Positions 8,140-15,900 of a DNA stretch of 29,936 nucleotides are shown here, in pieces. The stretch's first letter is position 1; each line of letters starts with the position of its first letter. Under the pieces are notes generated by a model. The model ran no database searches, had not been told where the DNA came from, and was given only the letters and a program-made list of their open reading frames with translations. Location: the NCBI GenBank assembly GCA_963580245.1, contig CAUZJO010000049.1, positions 1-29,936 on the forward strand. The letters run 5' to 3'. Both the position numbers and the translations under genes were made by a program. Source of the DNA: CAUZJO01 sp963580245 (GTDB lineage: Bacteria; Sumerlaeota; Sumerlaeia; MVZB01).

Positions 8140-10188
8140 TCAGTTGGGTTGGGTGGAGGGCTCGGCGTGCAGGTCCAGCTTGTTTTGGACCGCCTCAACT
8201 TCGGGGTCCAGTTCCAACGACTGGCGCCAGGCTTCGCAAGCGTCTTCAATTCGGTTGAGTTTGAGGTAGGCGTCGCCGAGATGATCGTAGATGACCGGGT
8301 CGGGTTCCTGCTCGCGTAGTTTGACGGCCTCTTCGAGCTGCGCGACGGCGTCCTCATAATCTCCCCGCTGATAATGGACCCATCCCAGGCTATCCACGAT
8401 GTGGCCGGCCTGGGGATTCAGGTCGACGGCCTTCTTGATCAGTTCAAGCGCCTCATCGAGCTTCTGATGCGTCTCGGCGTAGAAGTAACCCAGCGTGTTG
8501 TAGGTATCCGCATCTTCGGAGTTCAGTTCCAGGGCCTGCCGGTAATGATTCTCGGCCTCGCTCATGCGCCCCATCTCCTGATAGGTGATCCCGGCGTCGA
8601 TGTAGTACAGATACCGTTCAGGGGCGTCTAGATGGCCCTCGATCAGTATCTCGAAGGCCTCCAGGGCCTTGTCCAGTTCCTTCTGGTCGCGATAGAGGCG
8701 CCCGCGCATGTAAGTCACGTCGCGCTCGAACTCCTGGACCAGCGGCTGCGGCAAGTCATCGAGCAAGCGGTGCGCGTCCTCGAAACGCTTGGCGCTTTCC
8801 AAGGACTCGATCAACAGCAGCGTCGCCAAGAAGTATTGGCGATCCTGATTGGAAATGCTCTTGAGCAGCAACTGGGCGCGGTCCAGCTCACCACTATCGG
8901 CGAGCAATTGCATCAGGGCCAGCATCACGTTTTCGTTGGGATAGGCTTCATGGTAGAGGTCTTCGAGCATGTCGATCGCCGCGTCGCGCTTGCCGGCGCG
9001 GTCAAGCGATTCCGCAACCGACAGGGCGATCAGCGGGGCGAATTCGTCATGCCGGCGACCCATGCTTAGTGCTTCGGCGACGGCCCTTTCGTGCTGATCG
9101 GTGGCCAGCCACAGGCGCACGAGGGATAGTCGGCTGCGATTGTCATCAGGCCACACGCTCACGATGTGCGAGAGGATCGGATCGGCTTCTTCCCAACGTT
9201 CGGCATCCATCAAATGCTGGGCGGCCAGCTCCTGGATCCCCTTGAGGTTCGGATACGACTCGGCCAGCTCGACATAGAAGGAAACGACGCCCTCGGGGCC
9301 ACGCGTGCTGGTGAGCCAGCCGTTCAAGGCATTACGAACCTCTTGATTCTCCGGCTCGGCCAACAGTGCCTGGCGCAGGGCCTGGATCGCTTCCTCGTGC
9401 TGACCAAGCGCCACTCTGGCCTCGGCCAGCGCCAAATAGGCGCGCACGTTATACATGTCCAGCTCGAGGACCTCGGTGGCGGTCTCCACGGCCCGTTCGG
9501 GACGTTCCAGCTTCAGATGCAGAGAGCTGAGAATCATCAGCGGCGTCGTCCGGCGTCGACCCTGAACGACCCCCAGGACGCGCTCATAAATCCCAACCAA
9601 CGACTCCACCTCGCTGATCAGTTCATCTTGAGTATGGTTCTGCTGGAGCCGGAGCAGATGCAAATCGCTGATGGATTCGAGCAGAGATAGACGGCGCGGG
9701 GACGTCTCAAGGGCCTGATAGAGGGTACCGATCGCCTCTTCCAACCGGCCCTGCCTGCGCAGTAGGTTGGATTGGTGGAGCCTCAAATTCACCGAATCAG
9801 GGAAGGCGGCCAAGCCTTCTTCCAGCACTTTGCCCGCCTCTTCGAGCGTCTCGTCTGCTTGTTCCCCGGTCTCGCCGGATTGTTCCATTCTGGAACGATT
9901 CACCAAGACCTCGGCGAGCACCGCGTAGGCGTTGGCCGGGCAGTTCTTCATCTGGCGGCAGCGTTGCAGCAATTCCAGGGCGCGGTCGAACTGATCGGCC
10001 TCGATCGCCAGACGCGCTTCCAAATAGGCGACCATCAGTTCCCGCTCGGGTTCCGCGGTCGCCTCCGTCGTTTGGGCTTGGCAGGGGCGCACCAGGCACA
10101 AGGCCGCGCAACCCCCGACCAGTCCGGCCGTTGCGATGGCCAACAAGTTCAGGCCACCCCGTATTAGAATACTCTGGGTCCTTATCAT
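8140..10188 (-). CDS. Secreted or lipid-anchored TPR-repeat protein
   Basis: The 682-residue product starts with a signal sequence, MIRTQSILIRGGLNLLAIA. LVGGC near residue 27 could be a lipobox; PCQAQ near 38 could instead be a signal peptidase I site, so the anchor is uncertain. The rest is a long array of tetratricopeptide-type helical pairs, for example AEARVALGQHEEAIQALRQA, AEARV-type segments, YRQALELNSEDADTYNTLGY and LGDAYLKLNRIEDACEAW. I count at least ten such units, the clearest being the C-terminal ones near residues 530-670. Such proteins act as envelope scaffolds, but no partner is evident. It has its own strong promoter at 10286-10313 and is followed, after 80 bases with another promoter, by the dprA-like gene. 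Confidence 0.85.
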   Translation of the reverse strand: MIRTQSILIRGGLNLLAIATAGLVGGCAALCLVRPCQAQTTEATAEPERELMVAYLEARLAIEADQFDRALELLQRCRQMKNCPANAYAVLAEVLVNRSRMEQSGETGEQADETLEEAGKVLEEGLAAFPDSVNLRLHQSNLLRRQGRLEEAIGTLYQALETSPRRLSLLESISDLHLLRLQQNHTQDELISEVESLVGIYERVLGVVQGRRRTTPLMILSSLHLKLERPERAVETATEVLELDMYNVRAYLALAEARVALGQHEEAIQALRQALLAEPENQEVRNALNGWLTSTRGPEGVVSFYVELAESYPNLKGIQELAAQHLMDAERWEEADPILSHIVSVWPDDNRSRLSLVRLWLATDQHERAVAEALSMGRRHDEFAPLIALSVAESLDRAGKRDAAIDMLEDLYHEAYPNENVMLALMQLLADSGELDRAQLLLKSISNQDRQYFLATLLLIESLESAKRFEDAHRLLDDLPQPLVQEFERDVTYMRGRLYRDQKELDKALEAFEILIEGHLDAPERYLYYIDAGITYQEMGRMSEAENHYRQALELNSEDADTYNTLGYFYAETHQKLDEALELIKKAVDLNPQAGHIVDSLGWVHYQRGDYEDAVAQLEEAVKLREQEPDPVIYDHLGDAYLKLNRIEDACEAWRQSLELDPEVEAVQNKLDLHAEPSTQPN

Positions 10189-10285
10189 GTTCCCGCATCG
10201 CCTCTTGAAGTGCCGAGATTGGACGCCGTCAACGGCGCGATTCCAATTCCATCCCCGAGTTTACCAGCATTCGACAAACGCATGA

Positions 10286-10313
10286 ATTATACCAGGTTCC
10301 ACACAATCGTCAA
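10286..10313 (-). promoter_or_regulatory. Strong sigma-70-type promoter of the TPR gene
   Basis: On the minus strand TTGACG (10313-10308) precedes a perfect TATAAT (10291-10286) by 16 bases, and TGG directly before TATAAT is an extended -10 element. Predicted start near 10279 gives a leader of about 90 bases. This is the best promoter match in the window and separates the TPR gene from nadK. Confidence 0.75.
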
Positions 10314-10346
10314 AAGCCCCATTTGCCCCCCTTCCGATCTCCGCCA

Positions 10347-11333
10347 TCAGAATCCGGGCTGGTCGTCGGGGCCGCAGTCCTCCCGGTCCAAAACCTTTAA
10401 CTCCCCACTCCAGCTCAGTTTCTCGCGCAGACGGGAGAAATACGGCGCGTCCGCCCCCATGAGGAGCCTGAGCGGCTGCTCGGCGCGCTCGATCGAAATC
10501 AGGTCCCCCGGTTGAACCGGCCAGCTCTGCTGGCCATCGATCCACACGACCGCCTCGCGCGGCCCGTGATGGGGGATAAACTCCATGGCCAGCGGCGGCC
10601 GGGGCGGCAACACCACCGGCCGGGTGGCCAACGTGTGCGGGCAGATCGCCGAGACGATCAAGACCTCCGTCGCGGGGTGGACGATCGGCCCGCCCGCCGA
10701 CAGACTATACGCCGTCGACCCGGTCGGTGTGGCCACGATCACGCCATCGGCCCCGTAGGCCGAGACCAGCTCCCCTCCCTGCCGGATTTTCAAATGGATC
10801 AGTCGAGCACCCTCCTTTTGAGACAGTTTGGAAAGAACCACGTCGTTGATCGCAACCGACTGCTCCAGGGTTTCCTCCCCGCGCCGCAGACTCACGCTGA
10901 TGATCATACGCGGGCTTTCGGTGGCGCGACCGACCGTCCAGGCATCGAGCGACTCGGTCAACTCATCCGGCTCGACGGCGGCATTGAAACTCAGCGACCC
11001 GACGCTGACCCCCATGACGGCGGCCTCGAAGGGCCAGAAGTGTCGCACGCCGTGGATGATCGTCCCATCGCCGCCCAGGGTCACCAGCAGGGCTTGGGGG
11101 CCGCCGCGGCGCAACAAGTCCGTCGCCCGCGCGTTGTCATAGACCTGAATGAAGTTGTCGGCGCCGATTTCTTCTTGGTTGAGGAAATGGGCGATGTCGG
11201 CCCCCACGCCCAGGCGCATCCGACGAGTGCGCGCCCATCGGGCCAGACTTTGCAAAACATTGCAAACCCCGGGGAGCTTCGGATTGCCGTAAGCAAGAAT
11301 GCGGGGGACTTCGACCCGCGACGCGACGCTCAT
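10347..11333 (-). CDS. nadK: NAD kinase
   Basis: Phosphorylates NAD to NADP using ATP. The 328-residue product has the family's signature GGDGT at residues 87-91, the NAD-contacting AINDVVL with Asn163-Asp164, and DGVIVATPTGSTAYSLSAGG at 196-215, the conserved glycine-rich catalytic loop. The region usually reading GxNxGxLGFL is MGVSVGSLSF here, a mild divergence. Length is slightly above the usual 270-310, with a tail of about 20 acidic and polar residues after KVLDRE. The ATG overlaps the tlyA stop in the form ATGA, so the two are translationally coupled, a common neighbourhood in which tlyA and nadK sit together. Confidence 0.95.
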   Translation of the reverse strand: MSVASRVEVPRILAYGNPKLPGVCNVLQSLARWARTRRMRLGVGADIAHFLNQEEIGADNFIQVYDNARATDLLRRGGPQALLVTLGGDGTIIHGVRHFWPFEAAVMGVSVGSLSFNAAVEPDELTESLDAWTVGRATESPRMIISVSLRRGEETLEQSVAINDVVLSKLSQKEGARLIHLKIRQGGELVSAYGADGVIVATPTGSTAYSLSAGGPIVHPATEVLIVSAICPHTLATRPVVLPPRPPLAMEFIPHHGPREAVVWIDGQQSWPVQPGDLISIERAEQPLRLLMGADAPYFSRLREKLSWSGELKVLDREDCGPDDQPGF

Positions 11334-12205
11334 GTCGTTGAACCTTTATCCGCGCGCACATCAGCACGACCGGCGTTTTCAGAACTGGGAGGGGCCAGCC
11401 TGCGCAACAGAGTATATGCCTCGTCCAGAACCCCCTCAATGTCTATGTCGGTCCGGCTCGGCGCCGGCTCGGCGAGTGAGAGTCGAAGGAAGAACTCCAG
11501 GTTCCCCGCCGGACCGGGCAGCGGCGAGGGCATCAGTCCCGATACTTGCCATTCGCGCCGGTGGCAGAATCCAATCATCTCGTCCAAGACTCGCCGATGA
11601 ACCGCCCGATCGCGGACCACGCCGCCGCGCCCCACGTCTTCCGGGCCCGCTTCGAACTGGGGTTTGATCAAGGCGAGCGCCGTCCCCTCGCCCGCCAGAA
11701 CCGTCATGACGGGGGGAAGGATGAGCTGGAGCGAAATGAACGAGACATCGACGGCGACCAGGTCGATGCGTTGCCCGTCGACCCAGTCCGGTGTCAGGTA
11801 GCGCGCGTTGGCGCGTTCGCGCAGGGTGATGCGCGGATCGGATCGCAAACCCGCGTGGAACTGGCCGCGCCCCGTGTCGATCGACCAAACGTGAGCGGCG
11901 CCGTGTCGCAACAGACAATCGGTGAACCCACCGGTCGAGGCGCCGACATCCAGGGCCCGGTGCCCCGAGAGGTCGGTGAGCCCGAATTTCTTGAGCGCGG
12001 CCCCCAGTTTAAGCCCGCCCCGACTCACGTACGGGCAGACCTCCCCCTTGAGCCGGATCCGCGCGCCGCGATCCACGTTGCGACCCGGCTTGTCGATCCG
12101 CTGTTCGTCGACGAGGACCAGGCCGGCGCGAATCAGCCGCTGGGCGCGTTCGCGGCTCTCGGCCAGTCCGCTCTCGACCAATAGTTGGTCCAGTCGAATT
12201 TTCAT
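11330..12205 (-). CDS. tlyA: TlyA family rRNA 2'-O-methyltransferase
   Basis: TlyA proteins methylate the ribose of cytidines in 16S and 23S rRNA. The 291-residue product has an N-terminal S4 RNA-binding domain (residues 1-60: RLDQLLVESGLAESRERAQR), the linker YVSRGGLKLGAAL and an FtsJ-like methyltransferase with ALDVGASTGGFTDCLL (SAM site, about 84-99), DVSFIS and KPQFEAG. Its length is slightly above the norm of 250-270 because of a polar C-terminal extension after about residue 250. The stop overlaps the nadK start, and queC lies 90 bases upstream. Some members were historically called haemolysins; nothing here supports toxicity. Confidence 0.93.
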   Translation of the reverse strand: MKIRLDQLLVESGLAESRERAQRLIRAGLVLVDEQRIDKPGRNVDRGARIRLKGEVCPYVSRGGLKLGAALKKFGLTDLSGHRALDVGASTGGFTDCLLRHGAAHVWSIDTGRGQFHAGLRSDPRITLRERANARYLTPDWVDGQRIDLVAVDVSFISLQLILPPVMTVLAGEGTALALIKPQFEAGPEDVGRGGVVRDRAVHRRVLDEMIGFCHRREWQVSGLMPSPLPGPAGNLEFFLRLSLAEPAPSRTDIDIEGVLDEAYTLLRRLAPPSSENAGRADVRADKGSTT

Positions 12206-12295
12206 CGGAATCGGCGTGGGTGGAGGATCAATGGGAAATGTCTCATTCGTCGCTCGAATCAGAATTCACGCCATCGGCGGCCGAGGCGCGGATCG

Positions 12296-13015
12296 CTACG
12301 CCTGGTACGCGATCGGATCGGGGAGCCCCGCTTGCTCGAAACCCCGCCGGCGCAGCAGGCAAGCGTCGCAACGCCCGCAGGCCACCCCATCCGCCGAGGG
12401 GTCGTAACACGAATGCGTCAGTCCGAAATCGACGCCCAGGCGCGTCCCCTCGCGGATAATCTCCGACTTGGTCATGCGAATCAGGGGGGTATGGACGCGA
12501 AACCGGCCACGGCCCTCAACACCGGCCCGCGTGGCCAAGTTCGCCGTTCGCTCGAAGGCCTCGATGAACTCGGGACGGCAATCGGGGTAGCCGGAGTAAT
12601 CCAGCGCGTTGACGCCGATGAAAATGTCGTAAGCGCCCAGCGTCTCGGCCCAACCCAGCGCCAGCGACAGGAAAACCGTGTTACGCGCCGGAACGTACGT
12701 GATCGGGATCTGTTCGCCGATGCGCTCATGGGGCGTGTCCTTGGGCACATCGATCCGGTCGGTCAAGGCCGACCCGCCGAACGACCGCAGGTCGAACTTG
12801 ACCAGCACGCGGCACTCGACGCCCATCGCCCCGGCAATGCGTTCGGCGGCCCCCAACTCAAATCGGTGGCGCTGGCCATAATCGAACGTGATGGAATACA
12901 GGGCAAAGCCCCGCTCGCGCGCCATCGCGAGGACCGTGGTCGAATCCAGGCCACCGCTACTCAGTATGACGGCTTTGGGGGGCATATCGGGAAGTTCTGG
13001 ATGAGCGTGGGCCAC
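12296..13015 (-). CDS. queC: 7-cyano-7-deazaguanine synthase
   Basis: QueC makes preQ0 from 7-carboxy-7-deazaguanine and ammonia with ATP, an early step to queuosine-modified tRNA. The 239-residue frame has the PP-loop SGGLDST (residues 20-26), TYVPARNT and the zinc-binding Cys203, Cys213, Cys216 and Cys219 in CYDP..ACGRCDAC. All expected residues are present. The start is uncertain: GTG at 13015, or ATG at 12985, where the product begins MPPKAVILSSGG; the shorter form fits the family better, and neither has a strong ribosome site. No other queuosine gene is nearby, although queD, queE or queF commonly cluster with it. It lies downstream of engB and a tandem 8-base repeat. Confidence 0.94.
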   Translation of the reverse strand: MAHAHPELPDMPPKAVILSSGGLDSTTVLAMARERGFALYSITFDYGQRHRFELGAAERIAGAMGVECRVLVKFDLRSFGGSALTDRIDVPKDTPHERIGEQIPITYVPARNTVFLSLALGWAETLGAYDIFIGVNALDYSGYPDCRPEFIEAFERTANLATRAGVEGRGRFRVHTPLIRMTKSEIIREGTRLGVDFGLTHSCYDPSADGVACGRCDACLLRRRGFEQAGLPDPIAYQA

Positions 13016-13070
13016 GAAGATAGATAGGCCGTATCCGTCTGACGGTTATCCGAACAACCAGTCTATGGAC

Positions 13071-13118
13071 AACCCGTCAACCCGTCAACCCGTCAACCCG
13101 TCAACCCGTCAACCCGAC
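13071..13118. repeat. Tandem repeat of an 8-base unit
   Basis: AACCCGTC occurs five times without change from 13071 to 13110, followed by an imperfect AACCCGAC. On the minus strand the unit reads GACGGGTT, so TTGAC-like -35 sequences repeat every 8 bases. It lies in the gap between engB (stop 13125) and queC (start about 13015 or 12985). The pattern would allow slippage to add or remove copies. Confidence 0.9.
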
Positions 13119-13124
13119 TGGAAT

Positions 13125-13730
13125 TCAAACGGCCGGCGCTTGTTCCACTGAATCTTCCAGAGTGCCCCGAACGACCTCCGCGAAATCTTCGATCCCCATC
13201 CCCGTGCGCCCCGATACGGGGACCAACGCGGAGTCGTCGGGCAACTCGAGCGCCGATTGCAATGCCGCCAGGCGTGGGCGTTGTTGTTGTTTTTTAAGCT
13301 TGTCGCATTTGGTGACGGCAAAAATGTACGGATGCCCGCCCTGATCCAACCGGTCGATCAGTTGCAGGTCTTCAGGCGTGGGGTCGCGGCGGATATCGAG
13401 GATCATCACCACCAGCCGAATCCCGCGGGCCTGGCGCATGAACCGCTCGACCATCGGCCCCCACGTCCGGCGTAGCGTCTTGGAGACCTTGGCGTAGCCA
13501 TAGCCGGGCAGGTCGATGAAAAACCACCGGTCCTCGATATCATAGAAGTGGATTTCGCGCGTGCGACCAGGCGTCGAAGACGTACGGGCCAACCCCTTGC
13601 GTCCCACCAGCCGGTTGATCAGCGAGCTCTTTCCGACATTGGACCGCCCGGCAAACACCACGGAGGGACGCGCCTCGGGCGCGTGGCGCGGGTCCGTGAC
13701 GGCCTTAAGGAATTCGGCGGACTTGAACAT
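13125..13730 (-). CDS. engB: Ribosome biogenesis GTPase EngB/YsxC
   Basis: A small GTPase required for assembly of the large ribosomal subunit. The 201-residue product contains GRSNVGKSS (P-loop, 28-36), STPGRT (52-57), DLPGYGYA (73-80) and TKCD (140-143), the four G motifs in their usual order and spacing. Length is normal. The ATG at 13730 follows the rmlD-like stop by 35 bases, so they probably share a transcript. Downstream is the 8-base tandem repeat and queC. Only the final residues, ending EDSVEQAPAV, are poorly conserved. Confidence 0.96.
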   Translation of the reverse strand: MFKSAEFLKAVTDPRHAPEARPSVVFAGRSNVGKSSLINRLVGRKGLARTSSTPGRTREIHFYDIEDRWFFIDLPGYGYAKVSKTLRRTWGPMVERFMRQARGIRLVVMILDIRRDPTPEDLQLIDRLDQGGHPYIFAVTKCDKLKKQQQRPRLAALQSALELPDDSALVPVSGRTGMGIEDFAEVVRGTLEDSVEQAPAV

Positions 13731-13765
13731 GTAGATTTAGAATCTCACCCCGCCTCCCCGTATTC

Positions 13766-14656
13766 TTATAACCTGGGATCCTCAAAGTCCGGAACCCGGT
13801 GCTTGCGATCCAGGTAATCGTCAAGTGCTTCCTTCCAGTTGCGCAGGGGGCGGCCGGTCAATTCGATGTATCTGTCTTGCAGCAGGCGGCAATTGCGCGG
13901 CCGTTTGGCCGGCGTGGGGTATTCCGCCGACGTGCAGGGTTTGACTTCGCACGGCAATACTAAATGATCGACGATGTGACCGGCGATCTCGAAGGTCGTT
14001 GCGTAACCGCTGTTGACCAAGTGATAGCAACCGGTGGCGCGGTGGTTCACAAGTTGCTCGATCCCCTCGGCCACGTCCACCGACCACGTGACCGCGCCGT
14101 AATTATCGTTGACCACCGTGATCTCCTCGCGCTCGGAGGCAAGCCGGGCGATCGTATCGACGAAATTGCGCCCCCCGGCGCCGTAGAGCCATTGGGTGCG
14201 TGCGATGCACCAGTCCCCGCCCACCTCGCGCAAACGCCGCTCGCCTTCCAGTTTGCTCTTGCCGTAGACCGACTCGGGACCGTAGGCCGTCTCGGGGGCT
14301 TCGGCGGGGAAAGGCTTTTCGCCACGGCCGTTGAAGACGTAATCGGTGCTCAACGTGATCAGGTGGACGCCCCGCTCACGGGTTGCCCGGCCCAGGTTCT
14401 CGACCGCTTCGGCATTGAGCCGAAAAGCCCGCTCCGGCTCGCTCTCGGCGCGGTCGACGGCCGTATAGGCGGCGCAATTGATGACCGAGCACGGCTTCAA
14501 CTCATCCAGAGCGTCGGCGATCTGGCTGAGGTCGGTGATGTCGCATTCGTCCACGTCGTAGCCGATCGCCCGCATGCTCAGCCGATCCATGACATCAAGG
14601 CCGAGCATTCCCTCGGACCCCAGAACCAAGATCGCGGAGTTTTCGTCTGCTCTCAT
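13766..14656 (-). CDS. rfbD: dTDP-4-dehydrorhamnose reductase-like (RmlD) protein
   Basis: RmlD reduces dTDP-4-dehydrorhamnose to dTDP-L-rhamnose with NAD(P)H, supplying surface polysaccharide. The 296-residue product belongs to the extended short-chain dehydrogenases: LGSEGMLG near 12-19 binds the cofactor, CAAYTAVDRAE (about 61-71) is characteristic of RmlD, STDYVFNG covers 103-110, and Tyr131 and Lys135 form the YxxxK catalytic pair. Other rml genes (A, B, C) are not in the window, so substrate assignment rests on family resemblance. The ATG overlaps the metallopeptidase-like gene's stop (ATGA). A role in another sugar nucleotide reduction cannot be excluded. Confidence 0.88.
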   Translation of the reverse strand: MRADENSAILVLGSEGMLGLDVMDRLSMRAIGYDVDECDITDLSQIADALDELKPCSVINCAAYTAVDRAESEPERAFRLNAEAVENLGRATRERGVHLITLSTDYVFNGRGEKPFPAEAPETAYGPESVYGKSKLEGERRLREVGGDWCIARTQWLYGAGGRNFVDTIARLASEREEITVVNDNYGAVTWSVDVAEGIEQLVNHRATGCYHLVNSGYATTFEIAGHIVDHLVLPCEVKPCTSAEYPTPAKRPRNCRLLQDRYIELTGRPLRNWKEALDDYLDRKHRVPDFEDPRL

Positions 14657-15477
14657 GCGTGTTGTCCCGCTCGCGGCTGCGCTTTCCTGAGATATCGACC
14701 GTCGGACCCGCCCGCGTAGCGAGCAAAGGGCGCGGGAACGCGACGCGCGCCATTGTCGCCATAGTAGCGAAGCACCAGATCGCTTTCGGTCAGCGTGCGT
14801 GGGGCGTCGGCGGGGGTCACTGTGACGTGGCGGACCTTGTAGCCGAGGGCCAACCGGCAGCGGGGATAGAGGCGTGGGAGCGCCGCCTTGTAGGATTCAT
14901 TGGGCTCGACCTGCTCGGTGATCGGAATGGTGAAGCGAGTGGGCGGCCCCAGGGCCATCACCGAGCCGAATTCGCGCTGCAGTTGCCGCAGATTCATCCG
15001 GGCCAGTCTCGGGAGGTCGCCCCTCGCCCGGTCCAGCCAGAGGCGCGTCAGCCGGTCGACCGCGCGATCGAACTGGCGACCGTGACGGACCGGTCGCAAC
15101 GTGCGATCGAAGGCCTCGCTGATGTGATAAAGCTCGTGGATGATGATCGGTAGAGGGTCGTTGAGCAACAGACGCGGCAACCTCAACATGATCATGTAAT
15201 GCATCTCGCGCCCGCCAAGCTGGATGCGCGGGACGGCGCGCCGGACCCAAGGGCCGACTTCCACGACCGTGTTGGAACGTCCCCGCGTCCAAATTGAGAA
15301 GACGGGCTTGGTCGCGCGGTGCAGACCGTAACAGGTGGCCAGATTGCCGGTCGGATGGCTCGAGCCGCGCGCCGAGGCCAATACGGCGATGCGATCGGGA
15401 TCCAGATGGCCGAGTTCAGGGACCCGCCACGCCACGTCGGCGATGACTTGACGCAATAGTTCGGTATAGACCAGCAT
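14653..15477 (-). CDS. Putative zinc metallopeptidase (HELYH protein)
   Basis: Start taken at 15477, 5 bases after the acylphosphatase stop; an earlier codon at 15525 would overlap that gene by 40 bases. The 274-residue product carries IIHELYHISEAFD, a HExxH zinc-binding motif at residues 114-118, with His133 in RPVRHG as a possible third ligand (the spacing resembles phage-type putative metallopeptidases). There is no signal peptide, so it is probably cytoplasmic. Tyr-Pro-Arg-rich segments after about 180 (LALGYKVRHV) are not recognised. It is coupled to rmlD and to acyP, yet its function is not obvious. The catalytic motif is clear; the family name is tentative. Confidence 0.7.
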   Translation of the reverse strand: MLVYTELLRQVIADVAWRVPELGHLDPDRIAVLASARGSSHPTGNLATCYGLHRATKPVFSIWTRGRSNTVVEVGPWVRRAVPRIQLGGREMHYMIMLRLPRLLLNDPLPIIIHELYHISEAFDRTLRPVRHGRQFDRAVDRLTRLWLDRARGDLPRLARMNLRQLQREFGSVMALGPPTRFTIPITEQVEPNESYKAALPRLYPRCRLALGYKVRHVTVTPADAPRTLTESDLVLRYYGDNGARRVPAPFARYAGGSDGRYLRKAQPRAGQHA

Positions 15478-15482
15478 CCGTC

Positions 15483-15833
15483 TCAGTACTCGATCGTGAA
15501 GTCGCTCCTTGGCCCAACCGGCCAATCCCAGTCCAGCTCGAGCTGGTCGATGCGGCCCAGGGCGGGACCCTTGCGCAGAGATTGCTCGAGCCGCGTCAAT
15601 TCGGCCCTGCTTCCGGCCGCGTGGACTTCAACGCGCCCGTCGGGCAGGTTGCGCACGCTGCCCGTCAGCCCCAGCCGCCGCGCCGCGCGCGCCACGAATA
15701 AGCGGAATCCCACACCCTGCACTCGCCCCGCAACCACGGCTCGAAAGGTGCTGATTCCCTCCTCCAGCATCCATTTTACTCGCCGTAGACGCGGCGACCC
15801 GCGTCGGTCGTCCATTCCGTGAATAGAATCCAT
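15483..15833 (-). CDS. acyP: Acylphosphatase
   Basis: Hydrolyses acyl phosphates such as acetyl phosphate. The product of 116 residues contains AGRVQGVGFRLFV, whose Arg binds phosphate, and SVRNLPDGRVEV, whose Asn is the second catalytic residue; both are the family signature. The core is about 90 residues, ending at FTIEY. The start at 15833 (MDSIHGMDD) was chosen because GGGAGG lies 10 bases before it; an alternative at 15770 (MLEEGIST) is closer to the core. A longer frame starting at 15863 would begin within the hairpin at 15854-15879, so it is less likely. It lies at the head of the metallopeptidase-rmlD-engB-queC run. Confidence 0.93.
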   Translation of the reverse strand: MDSIHGMDDRRGSPRLRRVKWMLEEGISTFRAVVAGRVQGVGFRLFVARAARRLGLTGSVRNLPDGRVEVHAAGSRAELTRLEQSLRKGPALGRIDQLELDWDWPVGPRSDFTIEY

Positions 15834-15853
15834 ACCACAAAAGCCTCCCCGAG

Positions 15854-15879
15854 AAAAACGCAATCGTGCGATTTTTTTT
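15854..15879 (-). terminator. Possible hairpin terminator after the sensor kinase gene
   Basis: On the minus strand a run of A, then TCGCACGATTGCG with a short stem CGCA/TGCG, then TTTTTC. The stem is only 4 bp but is lengthened by A-T pairing of the flanking runs. The gap between the kinase stop (15901) and acyP (15833) is short, so it may only weaken read-through. Confidence 0.35.
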
Positions 15880-15900
15880 CTAATTCTCCGGTGGAACGGT

